Shown: piece after piece, positions 1 to 12,623 of the stretch
How positions within the stretch are numbered: position 1 is the stretch's first letter
Layout of the letters: the number at the start of each line of letters is the position of its first letter
Assembly: GCA_964019135.1 (NCBI GenBank)
Contig: OZ025263.1
Location: 23,063,639 to 23,127,638, forward strand
Length of the DNA: 64,000 nt
Source: Arenicola marina
Lineage: Eukaryota > Annelida > Polychaeta > Arenicolidae
Reading direction: 5' to 3'
Program-made: the position numbers and the translations under genes
Notes under the pieces: model-generated
Told to the model about the DNA's origin: nothing
What the model saw: the letters and a program-made list of their open reading frames with translations, nothing else
Database searches by the model: none

Positions 1-1375
1 TTACCAGCCATTCTCCTGCCCCTACCCATCCCCCCTCTAACCAGCCCCCTCCTACCTTCCCCCTCCTACCAGCCTCCTCTACTCCCCCCCCCCTCCTACC
101 AGCCCCTCCTACCCCTCCCCCCTCCTACCAGCCCCCTCCTACCCCTCCCTGCTCCTAAAAGCCCCCTCCTACCTCCCCCACTCCTACAAGACCCCTCCTA
201 CCTCTCCCCCCTCCTACCCCTCCCCCCTCCAACCAGCCTCCTCCTACCCCTCCCCCCTCCTACCAGCCTCCTCCTACCCTCCCCCCTCCAACCAGCCTCC
301 TCCTACCCCTCCCCCCTCCTACCAGCCCCCCTTACCTCCCGCCCCCCTCCTACCAGCCCCCTCCTACTCCTCGCCGTTCCTACCAGCCCCATTCTACCCC
401 TCCCCCTCCTACCAGCCCCTTCCTACCCATCCACCTCCTACCAGCTCCTTCCTACCCCTCCCCCTCCTACCAGCCCCTTCCTACCTCTCCCTCTCCTACC
501 AGCCCCTCCTACCCCTCCCCCCTCCTACCAGCCCCCTCCTACCTCCCCCCCCTCCTACCAGCCCCCTCCTTCCGCTCCCCCCTCCTACCAGCCCCCTCCT
601 ACCTCTCCCCCCTCCTACCAGCCTCCTCCTACCCCTCCCCCTCCTACCACCCCCCTCCTTCCGCTCCCCCCTCCTACCAGCCCCCTCCTTCCTCTCCCCC
701 CTCCTACCAGCCCCCTCCTACCCATCCCCCCCCTACCAGCCTCCTCCTACCTCCCCCCTCCTACCAGCCCCCTCCTACCTCTCCCCCCTCCTACCAGCCC
801 CCTCCTACCTCTCCCCCCTCCTACCAGCCTCCTCCTACCCCTCCCCCTCCTACCAGCCCCCTCCTTCCGCTCCCCCCTCCTACCAGCCCCCTCCTTCCTC
901 TCCCCCCTCCTACCAGCCCCCTCCTACCCATCCCCCTCCTACCAGCCTCCTCCTACCTCCCCCCTCCTACCAGCCCCCTCCTACCTCTCCCCCCTCCTAC
1001 CAGCCCCCTCCTGCCCATCCCCCTGCTACCAGCCCCCTCCTACCCCTCCCCCTGCTACCAGCCCCCTCCTACCCCTCCCCCCTCCTACCAGCCCCCTCTT
1101 ACCCCTCCTCCTCCTACCAGCCTCCTCCTACCTCTCCCCCCTCCTACCAGCCTCCTCCTACCTACCCCCCCTCCTACCAGCCCCCTCCTACCCCTCCCCC
1201 TTCTACCAGCCCCCTCCTCCCTCTTTTCCCTCCTACCATCCCCCTTTCCCCTCCCCCTCCTACCAGCCCCTGTTGCCCCACCCCCATCCTACCAGCCCCT
1301 CTCCTACCCATCCCACTTCCTCCCAGCTCCCAGCCCCTCCCTCTCGACCCCCCTCCTAATCACCCCCCTACCCAC
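1..1375. repeat. C-rich minisatellite, about 29-30 bp unit
   Basis: Imperfect tandem copies built on CTACCAGCCCCCTCC followed by TACC(C/T)CTCCCCC, with units of about 29-30 bp and frequent one-base length changes. The + strand is almost purely pyrimidine apart from the A and G of ACCAG. The array is cut by the window start and decays after about 1260. There is no coding potential. Confidence 0.93.
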
Positions 1376-3546
1376 CTAGGACAATGGATGAACACCCATC
1401 AAAGCGTTATTCACACCTTTAACGATGAGATTCACAATGACGTAGATAGACTACATGACGAATGGATAGCCTTGATAGCTCTGGAGTTGTGGAGCTGTGT
1501 CAAGGTCTTGGTTGGTGCAGGTTAAAAGCATCATGTCTTATTCACGTCACGACATTGCTGTAGGTGATACCGCCACTTCACTTACTGTGCCCCTCCTCCC
1601 CCCTAACGGGGTTGTCATGACGACCTGCGTGGCCTTTAGGATGATCGTCGTGTCTGACGGAAAAACGTTTTTGGCTGGATATGTGAGGACAATTTAGAAA
1701 GGTTCCTTTGACTTGATGGACCCAGCTTTCTGCATTCTGGCGATACACAATTCACCGTAAGTCCCCCCACCCCATTAACGCCCCCCCCCCCACCACACAC
1801 ACACACACACTCCTGTTCCAGCATCCATGTACAACCGTTCATGACCTACCTTATTTTCCTAGCCTGTATCCCCCTCCCACCCGTTCCCTTATTCTCTCCT
1901 CCGTCCCGCCATCCTTTCCCCACCTTCTTCTCCTACCCCCACCCCCGGATGAGCCCCCACCCTCACCCCCACCCCAAGACCCCTTGGTTTGTGTGCCACG
2001 GCCTGCCCGCATCCCGCCTCTATATATAGGGCTGGGACTCAATTGAAATCGGCCTCTGCGCCGGCCATTAAAATCACCCCCATCAAAGTTTACACAATGA
2101 ATGAATGCGACATTCTAAACCGAGCTTCTACGGTTAACTTTCCATCCATGATCGATATAGGGCCTCAATCCACAACGCCACCTGGTGGGTGATATAAATG
2201 AAAACTTTACACCAGTCACTGGGGGGGTAAAAGTCATCCATTTCCCTGATTAATAACCCGGAGTGCATACTGACATCATTGTAGAACCCACTAATACTAT
2301 TGATGAAAGCAAAATATCCGCCAATGGGTCATAGATCGGAAATAAACGAGCTTAAAATCAGCCCGCAAAACGCAATATTACGGTAACCCTGTGCCAGAGT
2401 GTGTGCCTATGTGGTATACTCCATCAGCTGGTCATGTTGAGGCGGTATGGAGCCTCCTTACCTTACTCTCTGATGAGCGAAATTATTAATTTACCGTTAA
2501 TTTTCCTAGTATATATTACGCCTATTTTCGCCCAGGACATTGGTCACGTCTACTTTCGAAACAGATCGAACAATCAGACAATAAATCGTAACAGGACTGT
2601 GATGCCACTGTAATGTCATTGAGATATATCTGTGACGTCATTGTGACGTTATGCTAGTGGTGAGATTAACTCGATATTTAATTAAGTAAGAGTGCCTCGT
2701 TTATGCTTCGTTTATGCCAAGATAATAGGCTGTTTTTCATCTGTTTAGTAATAGTATATAGCTACCGTATTGTACTGTCTGAGGCAGTTCATAACATTTC
2801 AGTTCTACATCTTATAGCACCATTTCCCAAATCTCAAGCTTTTCGTGGTTAGAATTTGCATCAATACTGACAGATGTAAATTTCTACCAAATGCTAGTAT
2901 TTTTTACCTACGTTTTAAAATATTTTATTTTCACCGAAAATGTACCTGACCATAGTTTGGTTTCGCACGCGTGGCAGCAGATGCTGATTCGCCCCAGTTG
3001 TAACAGATGTTAATTCTGTATCTAGTTTACTTTTTTTAATGTCAGTGGTACATCCAATAGCAATATATCGATTGGCTTGCGCTGAAAGACGAATTTGAAC
3101 GTACGTGTCTGCTTCGTATAAACTAGTAATTTAATATGATACATGAGCTTAGCGGAGTTGCCTTTAACGATGTCGCAGTCACTGTTTGTAATCATGGACA
3201 TGTGGTTCCTTTCTGACGGTGTTCATCGAGCGTTGTTCCACGCTTGTCCTCGACAGCCCCGTCGTCTGTTATATCTATTATGCAAGCCTCGGCGAGCAAT
3301 GAAGGGGATTTATTGATCTCACACCAGCAGGCTGACTGTCTACCCGAGGTCTTAACTACAGCCACAGGAGGAACAACAGCCAGGGCTCTCGGGAGAAACC
3401 CCCTGGGGCTGTGCCGCGTGAAATGTCAACGCGCTAAAAAGGAAGGTGTATGCATGAGGACTGCACGCGAAACGCCAGAATACCCAGAACAAAGGATACA
3501 TACCCTGCTCATAGAAACGTGATCTCATTCAGTGCCATGGCGGGTG
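1376..3546. other. Intergenic, no gene recognised
   Basis: Only short chance reading frames occur. A CA microsatellite lies near 1793-1811 and a C-rich stretch near 1755-1990. A full CRE-type octamer (TGACGTCA) with a second TGACGT lies near 2632-2648, of unknown relevance. No splice-flanked coding segment was found. Confidence 0.6.
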
Positions 3547-6500
3547 CAGGATAGGGTGCTATGACCACAGGTTGTGTATGTATGAGAGGCGTCATGGTGG
3601 TGACAGTGGGGTATTGGTCTAACTGCCACGTACAGGATGGGGTGCTATGACCACAGGTTGTGTATGTATGAGAGGTGTCATGGTGGTGACAGTGGGGTAT
3701 TGGTCTAACTGCCACGTGCAGGATAGGGTGCTATGACCACAGGTTGTGTATGTATGAGAGGCGTCATGGTGGTGACAGTGGGGTATTGGTCTAACTGCCA
3801 CGTACAGGATAGGTTGCTATGACCACAGGTTGTGTATGTATGAGAGGCGTCATGGTGGTGACAGTGGGGTATTGGTCTAACTGCCACGTGCAGGATAGGG
3901 TGCTATGACCACGGTTTGTGTATGTATGAGAGGCGTCATGGTGGTGACAGTGGGGTATTGGTCTAACTGCCACGTGCAGGATAGGGTGCTATGATCACAG
4001 GTTGTGTATGTATGAGAGGCGTCATGGTGGTGACAGTGGGGTATTGGTCTAACTGCCACGTACAGGATAGGGTGCTATGACCACAGGTTGTGTATGTATG
4101 AGAGGCGTCATGGTGGTGACAGTGGGGTATTGGTCTAACTGCCACGTGCAGGATAGGGTGCTATGATCACAGGTTGTGTCTGTATGAGAGGCGTCATGGT
4201 GGTGACAGTGGGGTATTGGTCTAACTGCCACGTACAGGATAGGGTGCTATGACCACAGATTGTGTATGTATGAGAGGCGTCATGGTGGTGACAGTGGGGT
4301 ATTGGTCTAACTGCCACGTGCAGGATAGGGTGCTATGACCACGGGTTGTGTATGTATGAGAGGCGTCATGGTGGTGACAGTGGGGTATTGGTCTAACTGC
4401 CACGTGCAGGATAGGGTGCTATGACCACGGGTTGTGTATGTATGAGAGGCGTCATGGTGGTGACAGTGGGGTATTGGTCTAACTGCCACGTACAGGATAG
4501 GGTGCTATCACCACAGGTTGTGTCTGTATGAGAGGCGTCATGGTGGTGACAGTGGGGTATTGGTCTAACTGCCACGTACAGGATAGGGTGCTATGACCAC
4601 GGGTTGTGTATGTATGAGAGGCGTCATGGTGGTGACAGTGGGGTATTGGTCTAACCGCCACGTACAGGATAGGGTGCTATGACCACGGGTTGTGTATGTA
4701 TGAGAGGCGTCATGGTGGTGACAGTGGGGTATTGGTCTAACCGCCACCTGCAGGATAGGGTGCTATCACCACGGGTTGTGTATGTATGAGAGGCGTCATG
4801 GTGGTGACAGTGGGGTATTGGTCTAACTGCCACGTACAGGATAGGGTGTTATGACCACAGGTTGTGTATGTATGAGAGGTGTCATGGTGGTGACAGTGGG
4901 TTATTGGTCTAACTGCCACGTGCAGGATAGGTTGCTATGACCACAGGTTGTGTATGTATGAGAGGCGTCATGGTGGTGACAGTGGGGTATTGGTCTAACT
5001 GCCACGTGCAGGATAGGGTGCTATGACCACAGGTTGTGTATGTATGAGAGGCGTCATGGTGGTGACAGTGGGGTATTGGGCTAACTGCCAAGTGCAGGAT
5101 AGGGTGCTATGACCACAGGTTGTGTATGTATGAGAGGCGTCATGGTGGTGACAGTGGGGTATTGGTCTAACTGCCACGTGCAGGATAGGGTGCTATGACC
5201 ACGGGTTGTGTATGTATGGGAGGCGTCATGGTGGTGACAGTGGGGTATTGGTCTAACTGCCACGTACAGGATAGGGTGTTATGACCACAGGTTGCGTATG
5301 TATGAGGGGCGTCATGGTGGTGACAGTGGGGTATTGGTCTAACTGTCACGTACAGGATAGGGTGCTATGACCACAGGTTGTGTATGTATGAGAGGCGTCA
5401 TGGTGGTGACAGTGGGGTATTGGTCTAACTGCCACGTGCAGGATAGGGTGCTATGACCACGGGTTGTGTATGTATGGGAGGCGTCATGGTGGTGACAGTG
5501 GGGTATTGGTCTAACTGCCACGTGCAGGATAGGGTGCTATGACCACAGGTTGTGTATGTATGAGAAGCGTCATGGTGGTGACAGTGGGGTATTGGTCTAA
5601 CTGCCACGTACAGGATAGGGTGCTATGACCACAGGTTGTGTATGTATGAGAGGCGTCATGGTGGTGACAGTGGGGTATTGGTCTAACTGCCACGTACAGG
5701 ATAGGGTGTTATGACCACAGGTTGTGTATGTATGAGAGGCGTCATGGTGGTGACAGTGGGGTATTGGTCTAACTGCCACGTACAGAATAGGGTGCTATGA
5801 CCACAGGTTGTGTGTGTATGAGAGGCGTCATGGTGGTGACAGTGGGGTATTGGTCTAACTGCCACGTACAGGATAGGGTGCTATGACCACAGGTTGTGTA
5901 TGTATGAGAGGCGTCATGGTGGTGACAGTGGGGTATTGGTCTAACTGCCACGAGCAGGATAGGGTGCTATGACCACGGGTTGTGCATGTATGAGAGGCGT
6001 CATGGTGGTGACAGTGGGGTATTGGTCTAACTGCCACGTACAGGATAGGGTGCTATGACCACGGGTTGTGTATGTATGATAGACGTCATGGTGGTGACAG
6101 TGGGGTATTGGTCTAACTGCCACGTACAGGATAGGGTGTTATGACCACAGGTTGTGTATGTATGAGAGGCGTCATGGTGGTGACAGTGGGGTATTGGTCT
6201 AACTGCCACGAGCAGGATAGGGTGCTATGACCACGGGTTGTGCATGTATGAGAGGCGTCATGGTGGTGACAGTGGGGTATTGGTCTAACTGCCACGTACA
6301 GGATAGGGTGCTATGACCACGGGTTGTGTATGTATGATAGACGTCATGGTGGTGACAGTGGGGTATTGGTCTAACTGCCACGTACAGGATAGGGTGTTAT
6401 GACCACAGGTTGTGTATGTATGAGAGGCGTCATGGTGGTGACAGTGGGGTATTGGTCTAACTGCCACGTACAGGATAGGGAGCTATCACCACAGGTTGTG

Positions 6501-7078
6501 TCTGTATGAGAGGCGTCATGGTGGTGACAGTGGGGTATTGGTCTAACCGCCACGTACAGGATAGGGTGCTATGACCACAGGTTGTGTATGTATGAGAGGC
6601 GTCATGGTGGTGACAGTGGGGTATTGGTCTAACTGCCACGTACAGGATAGGGTGCTATCACCACAGGTTGTGTCTGTATGAGAGGCGTCATGGTGGTGAC
6701 AGTGGGGTATTGGTCTAACTGCCACGTACAGGATAGGGTGCTATGACCACGGGTTGTGTATGTATGAGAGGCGTCATGGTGGTGACACTGGGGTATCGGT
6801 CTAACCGCCACGTACAGGATAGGGTGCTATGACCACAGGTTGTGTCTGTATGAGAGGCGTCATGGTGGTGACAGTGGGGTATTGGTCTAACTGCCACGTA
6901 CAGGATAGGGTGCTATCACCACAGGTTGTGTCTGTATGAGAGGCGTCATGGTGGTGACAGTGGGGTATTGGTCTAACTGCCACGTGCAGGATAGGGTGCT
7001 ATGGCCACAGGTTGTGTATGTATGAGAGGCGTCATGGTGGTGACAGTGGGGTATTAGTCTAACTGCCACGTACAGGAT
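3547..7078. repeat. 86-bp satellite, 41 tandem units
   Basis: The anchor CAGGATAGGGTGCTATGACC recurs every 86 bp. The first anchor is at 3547 and the last, partial one at 7073, a distance of exactly 41 x 86 bp, so there is no net indel across the array. Units differ at scattered sites, for example CACGTGCAGG versus CACGTACAGG, ACAGGTTG versus ACGGGTTG, and GTATGTATG versus GTCTGTATG. A three-unit block (258 bp) is itself duplicated (about 5941-6198 and 6199-6456), sharing rare variants such as CACGAGCAGG and TGATAGACG. Open frames of 60 residues on the minus strand recur every 86 bp and are an artefact of the repeat. Confidence 0.97.
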
Positions 7079-7318
7079 ACAATCATGGCAACCGTTAAAT
7101 ATAAAGTCATGATGCTAACAATTATAACTGCGTTGACAAATATACGAAATTATTTTGTAACCATTATAAGACAACGCGAACAGGAAATAAACCATTCATT
7201 TATAATGACGAGTATTATAGTAACAACAACAGTATATGAAAAATATGAATACCCACCATTATAACATTAATGATAATAACATTGTTTGACTTTTGTTTAC
7301 AGACCGTCCCATTGAGAC

Positions 7319-8281
7319 ATGTCGGGCCTCCTTCACATGGATCTCTGGGTATTGTTCTGGATTACCCTCCTGGCCTGGATCCAGACTGGAGCTGTGGGAT
7401 CCTACTTCATGTCGGACTCCAGCGACAGTGTCTTCTACTGGATCGGCGACCTGAACCTGATCATCTCCGTCCCTCACGACGGCGCGCAGACTCCGGACTC
7501 CATCCCGGACCGCCACGCCGGTTGCTATGACGACCTGGCGGGTGGCTGTCGCTACACGCATGCGTGCGAGGAGATGGATCCGCACGAGCGGAGGTGCCAG
7601 GTGCGGACGGAGCGGGAGCAGCACACTCTGGATATAGCCGGCGAGATCCGGAATGAAGTGGAGCGCCTGACCAAGCTCAAGGCACACATGGTCGTTAACA
7701 TGCTCAACAGATCCAAAATGGACGCCGATGAGGATATTCGCCAGGGGGCGTTCGACGAGACTGAGGCTGTCCATGCTTATTATAACTACACCGTGTTCTT
7801 ACACATGGCCATGGCGGCCGTGGGCAAGACATCCCTGGGGAGAGGAATCCTTCTGGATATACACGGACACACCCACACGGATACGCTGGTTCACCTGGGA
7901 TACGGTATCCATGGAGACGATCTACAGCAGGGGAATTTTTCCTATCTGGATTCCACAATAGCTGCGCTAGGAAATCGCGAGTGCGGACCTGATGTCACGT
8001 GTTTCCGTGACGTCATATGCGGGGAAGGGAGTCTCGGCCACTACTTGTCGGACGAGGGATTTCGCGTGGTGCCCTCCCCGCAGATCCCGTACCCGGCGCC
8101 GACGGTGCCTTTCAGGGCGTCTGGATATACCACTGAAATGTACGGATCCAGGACTAGAGGGGACATTGATGCCGTACGGATCGGCATCCCGCAAGCGACG
8201 CGATTCGGTGAACGCCAGCCGTTTGCCGCCGGACTTGGTAGAGCCGTGGTGGCTTTTATGCGGACTCATGACTATTTGTGA
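7319..8281 (+). CDS. Secreted N-formylglutamate amidohydrolase-like protein
   Basis: A 320-residue protein that appears to belong to the N-formylglutamate amidohydrolase (FGase) superfamily, zinc-dependent hydrolases of N-acyl amino acids. The substrate here is unknown. Residues 1-27 (WVLFWITLLAW core) look like a signal peptide, so the product is probably secreted. Family-like motifs are IISVPHDGAQTPDS at 48-61 (His53 a likely metal ligand), NMLNRSKMDADEDIR at 127-141, EAVHAYYNY at 149-157, LLDIHGHTH at 178-186 and a C-terminal TTEMYGSRTRGDIDAVRIG at 271-289. N-glycosylation sequons occur at NRS, NYT and NFS. Seven cysteines suggest disulfides. The start at 7319 is the first Met before the hydrophobic segment. 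A good acceptor (TTTTGTTTACAG) at 7291-7302 lies 16 bp upstream, implying a 5' UTR intron and an unseen upstream exon. The coding part is intronless, unlike its neighbours. The family call is confident; the function is inferred. Confidence 0.85.
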   Translation: MSGLLHMDLWVLFWITLLAWIQTGAVGSYFMSDSSDSVFYWIGDLNLIISVPHDGAQTPDSIPDRHAGCYDDLAGGCRYTHACEEMDPHERRCQVRTEREQHTLDIAGEIRNEVERLTKLKAHMVVNMLNRSKMDADEDIRQGAFDETEAVHAYYNYTVFLHMAMAAVGKTSLGRGILLDIHGHTHTDTLVHLGYGIHGDDLQQGNFSYLDSTIAALGNRECGPDVTCFRDVICGEGSLGHYLSDEGFRVVPSPQIPYPAPTVPFRASGYTTEMYGSRTRGDIDAVRIGIPQATRFGERQPFAAGLGRAVVAFMRTHDYL

Positions 8282-8660
8282 TGCGCCGTCACATCGGTTT
8301 ATGCTTCAATGTAGCCGATGTATGCCTCATGTTATGTTTTAGCTTCGTCATTGGTCCCACAAGGTCCCAGCGTGTGACGAGATATATGTTACATCCTCAC
8401 AGCCAAGTGGACGGCATCGTCAATCAGCATAATGCAGATATGATGATAAACACAGACACACAGTTTCAGTATCTTTCATAATGAAAGTGTGGCTACAAAA
8501 ACGATTTATGAGCCAGAAATGCCATATATATTTAAATATTTATCAAGGAATGGAAGCCAAATGGACAATTATCCCCGAATTAACCCCCAGAAAATGCAAA
8601 AGACAGAAACGGGAGAGGGAAAGAATAGAAAAAGAGAGACCGACAGAAAAACGAGCTTCA

Positions 8661-8670
8661 AATAAATAAA
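8661..8670 (+). promoter_or_regulatory. Candidate polyadenylation signal
   Basis: Overlapping AATAAA hexamers (AATAAATAAA) lie about 380 bp after the stop of the FGase-like gene, with T/G-containing sequence downstream. Nothing else competes nearby. Confidence 0.45.
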
Positions 8671-10639
8671 TGTCAGTTTGCATATATGACAACTACACTA
8701 ATTATTCTGGTGCGTTTTTATCATTCGTATCAATACGTTTGTCGTGGACACGCGTAAGATATAGGGATCTGGAAGGGGCGGTCAGGTGTTCAGTATCAAT
8801 TTTTCGACATTTTCAGTGTCAAATGTCAATTCTTCACAACGTTCCGTGTCGCTTTCGGCTAAGTTCCGCGTTCTCTTTTGTGAAAAATCTGCGGATGTCC
8901 CTTTTTCAGATCCTTAGTGTCGGAATATGGGGGTCAATGTCGAATGTCAAGTTTTCAAATATGCCTGTGTTGCGTGTTGCCATTTACCCCTTCCAGACCC
9001 TCTAAATATATTGTTAACGAGCAGAGCGTTAACATTTAGAGGTTTTTATATTGTCCTCAATTTTAACTAAACCATACAAATCATTAAATTGGCTTGCTAG
9101 GCGTGGTGCATTAGCGCTATGACTTCGTCATCCATCACTGGTGCATTGAGGGTAATCTGCACCAAGCCGCTTGTATCAGTATTAATTCTAATATGTTCCA
9201 ATAAATATCTTTTAAAGAAACATAGTCGTTAATCTAAGATAGACTCGCGCGAAAGGCCAAACATAGGCTAAAATCCTCGCTGGGAGATGGCGCTGAAGGA
9301 TGAAGTAATTGTGTCTGGGTTGAGCATTAGGAAGACCGGATATTGATGTACACGTGTACTTGTGTGCATATGAAGGCTAAATTAGAAGGCCAAGGCAACT
9401 CCCGGGAAAAGGATAGGAAATTGAGTGAAAGAGTGACGCATGACATTGCGAACCGAACCTTAACCCAACTCCCCAACAGATGCTTAATTTGTGGTGACCT
9501 CATTTGCTCTTCTGTCCCACTCGTTGTTTTATGAATACGTCTGGTGATTTTATGAATACATCTGGTGATGGACGAGTTAACCTCGTTACAATGGGGAGAA
9601 GGATCCTTGGGGCAACGAGGACCAGGAACACCTGAGACAGCGATGTGAAAGGATGTCCCCACCTCCTCCCTTCACCCCCGCAAGGACACAGGTGGGGTTC
9701 GGACTCAGGGCCTGCAGATATTGCTGGGCTATTTCTCGATGGTAGCGGCTCCGCTGGCGACCGAAGTGGGGCCGAAGGGGACTGGTGGCGGGGGTGAGGG
9801 TGTTGTGATGGGGTTGGGGGGGGGGGGCGCTTACTCACATTAGGGAGGGGTCCCCTAGGATTCGCCATTGTTGATATTCAAGCGCTGCTGGGGGTTAGTA
9901 GTCCGACTGGACGCAAGGAGTGGCGGCGGAAGCGGTAGTGGGGAGTCGGGGGGGGGGGGGGTGTCGGGCTTGGGGCAGGTGGACGGTATACAGAGGATAT
10001 CCGACGTTTGCAGACAGTAATTTCAAACATGGTCGATGGTCAGCGATGTTTTTGCTGACGGCGCGCCAGTTGTCGAGCTGGGCTTTGGATTGAGATTTAT
10101 TAACGGGTCAGTCCCACATCGATTTCAGCTATCCCTCATGTGTGCAGAAACATGGCCCAAAACGCCTAAAAGTTATCCACACCCGCTACGACGTTACGGA
10201 CAAAACATTACCCGGATCTCCTACCAACCATAATCTCCGGAAGTTTGTTTACATAAGCGGCAGCGATGACTCCACAATGAAATTTAGCGGCATCAATCTG
10301 AGTAGATTCTAGAGGCAAGAGGGGCTGGGGCCGGGGCTGGGGCTGGGGACTAAGGATCATGGTAGAGTCAGCCTCATATAAAGATGGGGAGGGTAGGGAC
10401 TAGGGATTATGGTACAGTCAGTCTCATAGTTCAAACCAGTGTCCATTGTTATGGCCATAAGCAGTGATTGTTTATAATTCGCAGGCTGCGCCCCATTACC
10501 CAATGACGGGTGATTTCCCCAGTGATAGGCGCGCGAGGACTTTATTGTCGCCATTATTACCGTTATTACGGTTATTATTATTCCAAATAACACGTCTATT
10601 ATAAAACGCTTGCCCCGAGGGAAGCTCGGACAGCGATGT
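8671..10639. other. Intergenic, no gene recognised
   Basis: Unique-looking sequence with two G runs near 9815-9830 and 9947-9961. Reading frames up to 122 codons show no recognisable domain and no splice context. A short GGGGCTGG-type repeat lies at 10320-10350. Confidence 0.5.
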
Positions 10640-11405
10640 GAGTGACACAAGAGGGGAAGAGGGGGGTTGAAGGTGAGAGGGGGGGTGTGGTAGTGGAGAG
10701 AGAGGGGGGTGGGGGGGAGAGAGGGGGTGGAAGAAGAGAGAGAGGGGAGTGGAGGAGTTGGAGGGAGAGAGGGGGGTTGAAGGTAAGAGGGGTGGAGGGG
10801 GGAGGGGGTAGTAGCGGAGAGGGGGGTTGAAGGTGGGAGAGGAGTAGAGGGGGGAAGGGGGTGGTAGAAGAGAGAGGGGGGTTGAAGGTGAGGGGGGGTG
10901 GAGGGGGGAGGAGGGTGGTAGGGGAGAGAGAGGGGGGTTGAAGGTGAGAGGGGGGTGGAGAGGGGAGAGGGGGTGGTAGGAGAGAGAGGGGGTGAAAGGG
11001 GGAGATAGAGGGGGGTGGAAGGGGAGAGGGGGGCGGAAGGGGAGAGAGGGGGTGGAAGGGGAGAGAGAGCGGGTGGAAGGGGAGAGGGGGGTGGAAGGGG
11101 AGAGAGAGCGGGTGGAAGGGGAGAGAGAGCGGGTGGAAGGGGAGAGAGGGGGTGGAAGGGGAGAGAGGGGAGAAGAGGGGGGTGGAAGGGGAGAGAGGGG
11201 GTGGAAGGGGAGAGAGGGGGGAGAGGGGGGTGGAAGGGCAGAGAGGGGGGTGGAAGGGGAGAGAAGGGTGGAAGGGGAGAGAGGGGGTGGACGGGAAGAG
11301 AGAGGGGTTGGAAGGGGAGAGAGGGGGTGGACGGGAAGAGCGAGGGGGTGGAAGGGGAGAGTGAGATGGGGGGGGGGGGTGGAAGAGCGAGGGTGGAAGG
11401 GGTGA
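10640..11405. repeat. Purine (G/A) minisatellite
   Basis: Two sub-blocks. At 10640-10995 the units mix GAGAGAGGGGGGTTGAAGGT with GGGGTGGAGGGG. At 10996-11405 the unit is about 20 bp and built on GGAAGGGGAGAGAGGGGGTG. The + strand is almost free of pyrimidines except the T of GGTGG. The 355-codon proline/serine frame on the minus strand is a by-product of composition. Confidence 0.92.
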
Positions 11406-11789
11406 GGGTGAACGATCCGCTCACTCAGTCAGGGGTCAGTCAGTCTGCAAGCTCCCCGAATGATGGCGCTCCGCATCGCCTGGCCCCCTGACAGAAATAA
11501 AGTGAATTTAAATGAATTGACATTTTAGGCCGTGTTTGTGCACGCAAAGGCTAAACTCGCTGGACGATGACCGATAAATGATTGACACACGCCCCATATT
11601 GGGTGCCCGTCACGATATCTCTGTCACGCTCCGTCAGGGGTTAACACAACTGACGCCGGAGAGTAGACGGTTGGTCGCATATTGCTCCCCCCCCCCCCCA
11701 CCCGCCTTCCTCATATTAATTAGTAGTACTGTCGCCTGGCTATGTATGTGGGGCCACGTGGAAACTGGTGAGTAGGGTTTTTGGGGGTG

Positions 11790-12045
11790 TGCCGTCCAGG
11801 CCATAATGGGAATGTGGAGAGCGAGAGAAAAGTGCGAGATTTTGTGGTCATTGGGAGAGACTAATTTGGTGAAAAAAAAACATCCAAAATGATATTGACA
11901 TTCATGGCAATGTATATGGAGATTAATTATTCGAACACTTTTGATCAACTGGAATATATAGTCAAGAGCTGAAAATTAACTTGAACACTTTCAATATCAA
12001 CTGGAATAAATACTCAAGAGCTGCCTCAGATAGGCATATCGAGAG
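11790..12045. repeat. Dispersed repeat family, copy 1
   Basis: Shares an ordered series of blocks with 48505-48860: GAGAGCGAGAGAAAAGTGCGA, a GATTTTGTGGTCATTG block, GACATTCATG, GTTAATTA/GATTAATTA, then ATCAACTGGAATATATAGTC and AAGAGCTG. A third, partial copy is at 50245-50330. The ACTGGAATA segment is itself duplicated within this copy (near 11948 and 12000). No coding capacity; element class not recognised. Confidence 0.6.
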
Positions 12046-12623
12046 AAATAGTAGATATATATCTGCTCCGAGGATTGAGAGAAAAAAGGCGAACAAATAG
12101 GTTATTTGTGCGGCACGTATGTATATACATAACTATATGTAGTCCCCACCCCACCGGGATGTGCTAGTGGGGGGGAGGGGGGGTGGTATTATACATTAGG
12201 TGACATTCAGTTCGCTTGTTATGCCTCGCCACAGTGGAAAACGGTATGTTCATACGGTGGGATTACGTCAATTCGAACTACTCATTCTTTCCTCCCCCTC
12301 TGGTTATACACATCAGCTTGCACAATAGAACGCACCACGTGGTTATGCCTGGCAGTGGGATAGGGTACTGCATACACGAGAGACCATTTTTAGTGTCATG
12401 AATTTTGCAAGTAATGTATCTCAAACTATCCCATGGTGTATCAAATCCGAGCTGATGCCAATAGCGGCATGTTTCATTTCCAATGCAACAAAGAACCTCG
12501 GAATTTCTATTAGAACCAAACCAACATGGTCAGGACACCGAGCCTGCGGTGCTGCCCCCTTCCGAAGATTTCTGGTGTCGTACATCATAACGCAACCCTC
12601 ACGCTGTCGACTTGCACACCAGT
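12046..12623. other. Intergenic, nothing recognised
   Basis: No supported gene. Reading frames of 61-76 codons have no recognisable content. A short G run lies near 12168-12183. Confidence 0.5.

Noticed and set aside
2022-2032. TATA-like TATATATAG near a Cys/Pro-rich frame
   Set aside because: No downstream exon or coding sequence supports a promoter there.
3509-7069. Forty-odd 60-residue minus-strand frames starting MAVRPIPHCHHHD
   Set aside because: One frame per 86-bp satellite unit. The period is not a multiple of three and each frame stops after about two units.
10357-11424. 355-residue Pro/Ser/Leu-rich minus-strand frame
   Set aside because: Complement of the purine minisatellite; composition only.
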